From positions 62,001-126,000 of the forward strand of contig NZ_AEEB01000017.1 of assembly GCF_000179775.1 (NCBI RefSeq): a stretch of DNA of 64,000 nucleotides. The letters run 5' to 3'. Shown here piece after piece: positions 60,407 through 64,000 of the stretch. This stretch comes from Ahrensia sp. R2A130. Its GTDB lineage: Bacteria > Pseudomonadota > Alphaproteobacteria > Rhizobiales > Rhizobiaceae. Numbering within the stretch: the first letter of the stretch is position 1; each line of letters opens with the position of its first letter. The position numbers were made by a program, and so were the translations under genes. The notes beneath the pieces were generated by a model that searched no databases, was not told where the DNA came from, and worked only from the letters and a program-made list of their open reading frames with translations.

Positions 60407-61414
60407 ATGATCACAATCTCCGTCCTTGGCACAGGCCGTATCGGCACCATGCATGCTGATGCCATTGCAGCCCATCCGCGAGCACAGCTTGGTCCGGTCT
60501 TCGACACGCACCAACCGTCTGCACAGACCGTGGCCGACCGTCTCGGCGTGGCGGTTTCGACACCGGAAGCGATTTTTGCCAATAGCGATGTCGATGCCGT
60601 TTTGGTGGCCAGCGCCACGCCGACCCATGCCGATTTCATCGAACAGGCCGTGGCTGCAGGAAAACCTATCCTGTGCGAAAAACCCATAGATTTGTCGCTG
60701 GAACGGGTGAACGCCTGCGCCAAGGCAATCGCGGGCAGCGATGTGCCGGTGCAGATCGGCTTCAACCGTCGTTTCGACCCCGGTCATCGCGCGGCGTACA
60801 ACGCTGTGCGCGAAGGCCGCGTGGGCGATGTGCATCAGGTCATCATCACATCGCGTGATCCTGAGTTGCCGCCACGCTCTTACATGGAAGCGGCGGGCGG
60901 TTTTTTGCGCGACATGACCATCCACGATTTCGACGTTGCCCGGTGGATTTTGAGTGAGGAGCCGGTGGAGGTTTTCGCCTCCGTCAACGCCAAAGGCGAC
61001 CCAGCTCTGCTGGCAGAGTTGAACGAAGTCGACACCGCGATGATCATCATGCGCACGGCGTCCGGCAAGCAGTGCCACATCAACAATTCCCGCTCCGCTA
61101 CCTACGGCTACGACCAGCGCATCGAAGTGTTGGGCGATAAGGGCATGGTGACATCCGGCAATCGCAAGCCGCACGAAATGCAGTTTCACGATGGCAACGC
61201 GGTCGAGGTAAGCGCGCCCTATCTCGATTTCTTCATCGAGCGATACCGGGAAGCCTTCATCAACGAAATCCATGCCTTTGTGGACACCGTGGAAAACGGT
61301 GTGCCGGTGAAAGCCAGTTTCGAAGACGGGCATCGCGCACTTATTTTGGCAGAGGCTGCCTACCGCTCCATCGCTGAAAAGCGTTTGGTGCAGGTGTCTG
61401 AAATCACTGGATAA
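60407..61414 (+). CDS. iolG: Gfo/Idh/MocA oxidoreductase, inositol 2-dehydrogenase-like
   Basis: 335 residues. The Rossmann start ITISVLGTGRIGTMHADAIA, the catalytic-Lys motif CEKPIDLS (EKP), VQIGFNRRFDPGH and FLRDMTIHDFDVARWIL agree with the IolG branch. It oxidises myo-inositol to inosose, the IolE substrate. It is divergent from iolE and probably shares its control region. Other Gfo/Idh substrates cannot be excluded. Confidence 0.88.
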   Translation: MITISVLGTGRIGTMHADAIAAHPRAQLGPVFDTHQPSAQTVADRLGVAVSTPEAIFANSDVDAVLVASATPTHADFIEQAVAAGKPILCEKPIDLSLERVNACAKAIAGSDVPVQIGFNRRFDPGHRAAYNAVREGRVGDVHQVIITSRDPELPPRSYMEAAGGFLRDMTIHDFDVARWILSEEPVEVFASVNAKGDPALLAELNEVDTAMIIMRTASGKQCHINNSRSATYGYDQRIEVLGDKGMVTSGNRKPHEMQFHDGNAVEVSAPYLDFFIERYREAFINEIHAFVDTVENGVPVKASFEDGHRALILAEAAYRSIAEKRLVQVSEITG

Positions 61415-61645
61415 GAGCCGCGCGGATCGGTTTTCGACCACGCCGATAGCATTCCATTATCGACTGTTGGCGACCGGATGTCGCGCTACCACACGTTCCT
61501 TTTCGGGAACCGGAGCGGGGCCGTGCCGTTATTCCAGCTGAAATGCGCTGTTGCAGACACACCGCTCCAGCGACCGGCTTTCACTTCATGTGAAATAGGT
61601 TCCACACACTGAAATCGTGGGCATAACAGCAGAAGGAATACCTCT

Positions 61646-61753
61646 ATGGATAGCTCTTCCCTCATCCCAATGCTCGCAGTTGGAACTTTTGCCGTGGCCA
61701 TTGCTTTTGCAGGCTTCACATTCTTCCGAAACCGTTCGAAGCGTCAGGATTAA
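61646..61753 (+). CDS. 35-residue single-pass membrane protein
   Basis: A short frame with a good ribosome site (GAAGGA about 8 bases upstream). It has a hydrophilic start, MDSSSLIPM, one membrane helix (about residues 9-26, LAVGTFAVAIAFAGFTFF) and a basic tail, RNRSKRQD. The charge pattern predicts N-out/C-in. It is too short for standard callers. No known family is recognised. It sits between iolG and a degenerate HAD gene. Confidence 0.55.
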   Translation: MDSSSLIPMLAVGTFAVAIAFAGFTFFRNRSKRQD

Positions 61754-61855
61754 GCGCCAAATTACGATGATACAGTGCGCTGACATTCGGTCGGCCCACA
61801 AACGATCTCAAGCGCTGACAGCTAAATATCAGCCGATAGCCAAGGACACTTCGTC

Positions 61856-62569
61856 ATGACACTTTCAGCAATCCTCTTTGGTTCTATCGGCACGCTTGTC
61901 GAAACGTCCGAACACCAGCGGGCGGCATTCAACCGTGCCTTCCGCGATAGCGGCTTGGACTGGAACTGGGATCAAAATACTTACCGTGAATTGCTCTCTT
62001 CATCGGGCGGAGCGCAGCGCATTACATCTTACGCAAAGACGCGCGGTGAAGAAGTTGATGCAAATGAGGTCCATCGCCTGAAAACCCAGCACTTTAATTC
62101 CGGTATGGAAATTGGTGGGCTGAAACCGCGACCAGGCGTTTTGGAAATCATGCGGTGGGCTGCAAAAGAAGGCGTAAAAACAGCTTTTGTGACATCCACA
62201 TCGCGTGACAATATCGAGATCACCTTCAAGGCGCTTGGCAATACATTGACCGAAAGCGACTTCAATCTCGTCACTAACGCTGCGATGACCGCAGCGCCCA
62301 AGCCAGCTCCGGATATCTATAATCTTGCGCTTGAGAAACTCGGCATTAGCGCTTCGGAAGCTGTGGCCGTCGAAGACACTGCAACTTCGCTTCAGTCGCC
62401 GCTTGCTGCCCAAATCGCCACTGTTGCCTTTCCCGGCGCAAACAGTCTTGGCCAGAATTACGGACATGCAGCCGCAGTCGTAGATCGGTTATCCGTGGAG
62501 GTGATCACATCTATTTTGCTCTCAGGCGACGCTGCTGGCGCAGATGATCGGCGTGTGGCAGCTGGATAA
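61856..62569 (+). CDS. HAD-superfamily protein lacking the nucleophile
   Basis: 237 residues of CbbY/Gph-like fold. Motif I, DxDGT in active members, reads LFGSIGTLVET, so both Asp residues are lost, whereas motif II (FVTSTSRDN), the Lys motif (APKPAPDIYNLA) and motif IV (VAVEDTATS) are kept. Phosphatase activity by the usual aspartyl-phosphate route is therefore unlikely; a ligand-binding or regulatory function is inferred. The cap domain is between about residues 15 and 90. The gene is alone, downstream of a tiny membrane protein gene. Confidence 0.9.
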   Translation: MTLSAILFGSIGTLVETSEHQRAAFNRAFRDSGLDWNWDQNTYRELLSSSGGAQRITSYAKTRGEEVDANEVHRLKTQHFNSGMEIGGLKPRPGVLEIMRWAAKEGVKTAFVTSTSRDNIEITFKALGNTLTESDFNLVTNAAMTAAPKPAPDIYNLALEKLGISASEAVAVEDTATSLQSPLAAQIATVAFPGANSLGQNYGHAAAVVDRLSVEVITSILLSGDAAGADDRRVAAG

Positions 62570-62761
62570 GGCTGCTGAGTGTAAATGTGCGAAGCGATTT
62601 TTTATTGCTCTGAATTAGCGCAGAATGTCGCAGGCGAAATTCATTGGAACGACGAGTTGCCACATGTCGTTATCCCATCACTGAGGCTATCTTAGCTGAC
62701 CGAAAAGCAGTGATGCAATTTTGAAGCATGCACCGCGCATATGACTTGGATGGGAACTCAA

Positions 62762-63061
62762 ATGGCCCACACGAAGGCACTGCTTCTTCGCAATCGCGAA
62801 TGTATCGATGAATCATCAGGCCAGATCAGTGGCATTGACCGCGTTGCCCGTGCATTTCTCTCCTTAAAATCGTCGGAGAGATTGGCGGTTACTATCTTGG
62901 CGGTATTGGGTCTGTTTGCTCTTTGCGGGCTTGCCGCTTCTGTCGCTCATGGATTTTCCATGCCGGTAGCCACCGGTGCACTTGGGGTGTTGCTGGGTGC
63001 CCCGGGTATCGCTTTGTCGTTCTTTGATCGCAATGCCACTTCGGATTGCGACGAAAGCTAA
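62762..63061 (+). CDS. Small two-helix membrane protein, unrecognised
   Basis: About 99 residues from the ATG at 62762, preceded by GGGAAC; an ATG at 62741 is an alternative. A hydrophilic N-terminus (LLLRNRECIDESSGQIS) precedes two membrane helices (LAVTILAVLGLFALCGLA and ATGALGVLLGAPGIALSFF) and a short acidic tail. No family was recognised. It is convergent with the FAD dehydrogenase gene, five bases away. Confidence 0.6.
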   Translation: MAHTKALLLRNRECIDESSGQISGIDRVARAFLSLKSSERLAVTILAVLGLFALCGLAASVAHGFSMPVATGALGVLLGAPGIALSFFDRNATSDCDES

Positions 63062-63065
63062 CTGT

Positions 63066-64000
63066 TTAAGCTATATTCTTTGACCGGCCAGCGTTGCGGC
63101 CGGAAAAAATACAGCCTCCCAAAAACGTGCCTTCCAGCGAATTGTATCCGTGGTATCCGCCGCCGCCGAAGCCTGCCGCTTCGCCTGCTGCAAACAGGCC
63201 TTTTATGACATTGCCCGATGCGTCGAGCGCACGGCTTTCAAGGTCGGTCTGAAGCCCGCCAAGCGTTTTGCGCGTTATGACATGCAATTTCACAGCGATG
63301 AGTGGACCATTATTCGGGTCAAGAAATTTGTGCGGCTTTGCTGTGCGAATAAGCTTGTCACCGCGATAGTTTCGCGCTGCATGGATCGCCATGATTTGTG
63401 CATCTTTGGAAAACGGATTGTCCACCTGCATGTCGCGGGCAGCGATCTGCCCATGAAGCCTGTCGTGATCGATCAAGCCACCACCGGCAACTTGGTTCAT
63501 GCCTGCCACAAGTTGTTGAAGATCGTTGGCGACGATGAAGTCTTCGCCTTTTTGTTTGAAGGCTTCCACCGCATCGGTCGCACCTTTGCCAAGGCGGCTG
63601 CGAATCACTTCGAGCCACTTCTTCGACGTAAGGTCAGGGTTCTGTTCGGAGCCGGATAGCGCGAACTCCTTTTCGATCACCTTCTGCGTCAGCACGAACC
63701 AGCTGTAATCGTAGCCGGTGGCAAGGATCTGCTTCAGCGAACCTATCGTGTCGAAACCGGGGAGGGCAGGCGGGTTGAGACGATCTCCGGTCGCGGAAAA
63801 CCACATAGAGGACGGGCCTGGCAGAATGCGGATGCCGTGATTGGGCCAGATAGGGTCCCAGTTTTTCACACCTTCCGTGTAGTGCCACATGCGGTCTTTG
63901 TTGATGAGGTTGGCACCAGCTGCGCGCGCAATGTCGATACCTCGCCCATCCACATGGGCCGGTACACCGCAGACTATATCGTTGGGTGCAGGTCCAAGCC
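63066..64000 (-). CDS. FAD-binding dehydrogenase, C-terminal part (cut by window edge)
   Basis: The frame runs leftward from the window edge (LGPAPNDIVCGVPAH... is still open at 64000) to a TAA at 63066, leaving about 311 codons of the C-terminal part. VDNPFSKDAQIMAIHAARNY, TRKTLGGLQTDLESRALDA and LFAAGEAAGFGGGGYHGYNSLEGTFLGGCIFSGR are the FAD- and substrate-domain blocks of the fumarate reductase / 3-ketosteroid dehydrogenase-like group (COG3573). The N-terminal FAD Rossmann region is outside the window. The physiological substrate is unknown. Confidence 0.88.
   Translation of the reverse strand, partial: LGPAPNDIVCGVPAHVDGRGIDIARAAGANLINKDRMWHYTEGVKNWDPIWPNHGIRILPGPSSMWFSATGDRLNPPALPGFDTIGSLKQILATGYDYSWFVLTQKVIEKEFALSGSEQNPDLTSKKWLEVIRSRLGKGATDAVEAFKQKGEDFIVANDLQQLVAGMNQVAGGGLIDHDRLHGQIAARDMQVDNPFSKDAQIMAIHAARNYRGDKLIRTAKPHKFLDPNNGPLIAVKLHVITRKTLGGLQTDLESRALDASGNVIKGLFAAGEAAGFGGGGYHGYNSLEGTFLGGCIFSGRNAGRSKNIA

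Overview
The window is GC-rich, densely coded chromosome from an alphaproteobacterium, most likely a Hyphomicrobiales/Rhizobiales-type, possibly marine, heterotroph. The assignment rests on gene content and order: a CIRCE-controlled groES near HAD-IIA/ribF/ileS; a cysQ-like / DUF4170 / waaA / lpxK / DUF2093 / mutL lipopolysaccharide-repair block; a MutL with the endonuclease motif; and frequent GTG/TTG starts with ATGA or TGATG overlaps. No CRISPR array, prophage, tRNA or rRNA gene was recognised.

Layout. 1-2.6 kb: start of groES with its CIRCE operator, then an orphan TadG/von Willebrand pilus-type protein. 2.7-16.7 kb: a degenerate EAL membrane protein, HAD-IIA phosphatase, ribF, two short-chain dehydrogenases, ileS, a lipoprotein, tadA, rluB-rsmD and a pair of M16 peptidases (one active-site-intact, one not). 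16.7-28 kb: MATE efflux, VOC protein, Kef-type K+ antiporter, pmbA, an inositol-phosphatase-family enzyme and the Kdo/lipid A block through mutL. 28-32.8 kb: a decarboxylating dehydrogenase, then an ECF sigma / RskA-type anti-sigma pair beside a Tat-exported MsrB, a fasciclin protein and a DUF2177 membrane protein, which reads as an envelope/oxidative-stress island. 32.9-38.4 kb: a tightly coupled operon (BKACE, acyl-CoA dehydrogenase, small membrane protein, NDP-forming acyl-CoA synthetase, CaiD-like hydratase) that looks like CoA-dependent catabolism of a carnitine-like compound. 38.5-42.6 kb: TVP38 protein, thiolase, SCP2 protein, then an AT-richer gene-poor stretch with a small secreted cationic protein and two candidate structured RNAs. 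42.6-53.1 kb: Mrp, an ornithine cyclodeaminase-family enzyme, a HisD-family dehydrogenase divergent from a gamma-glutamyltransferase-family / FGGY kinase / kynureninase operon, then hemC and selO. 53.1-64 kb: a reductase-fused reductive dehalogenase followed by an AllA-type lyase, then iolE-modABC on the other strand, an iolG-like gene, two tiny membrane proteins, a HAD protein lacking its nucleophile, and the end of an FAD dehydrogenase.

The most unusual signal is a family of long palindromic repeats (conserved inverted arms of about 30 nt around a variable centre). Three full copies lie in gaps between convergent genes (30739-30879, 38410-38559, 44793-44921). A fourth (36799-36948) sits in frame inside the acyl-CoA synthetase and adds about 50 residues to the protein. 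Other points worth attention are the self-sufficient reductive dehalogenase, the catalytically crippled EAL and HAD proteins, the SigK/RskA-fasciclin-MsrB neighbourhood, and the hairpin-rich unidentified RNA candidate at 42043-42387.
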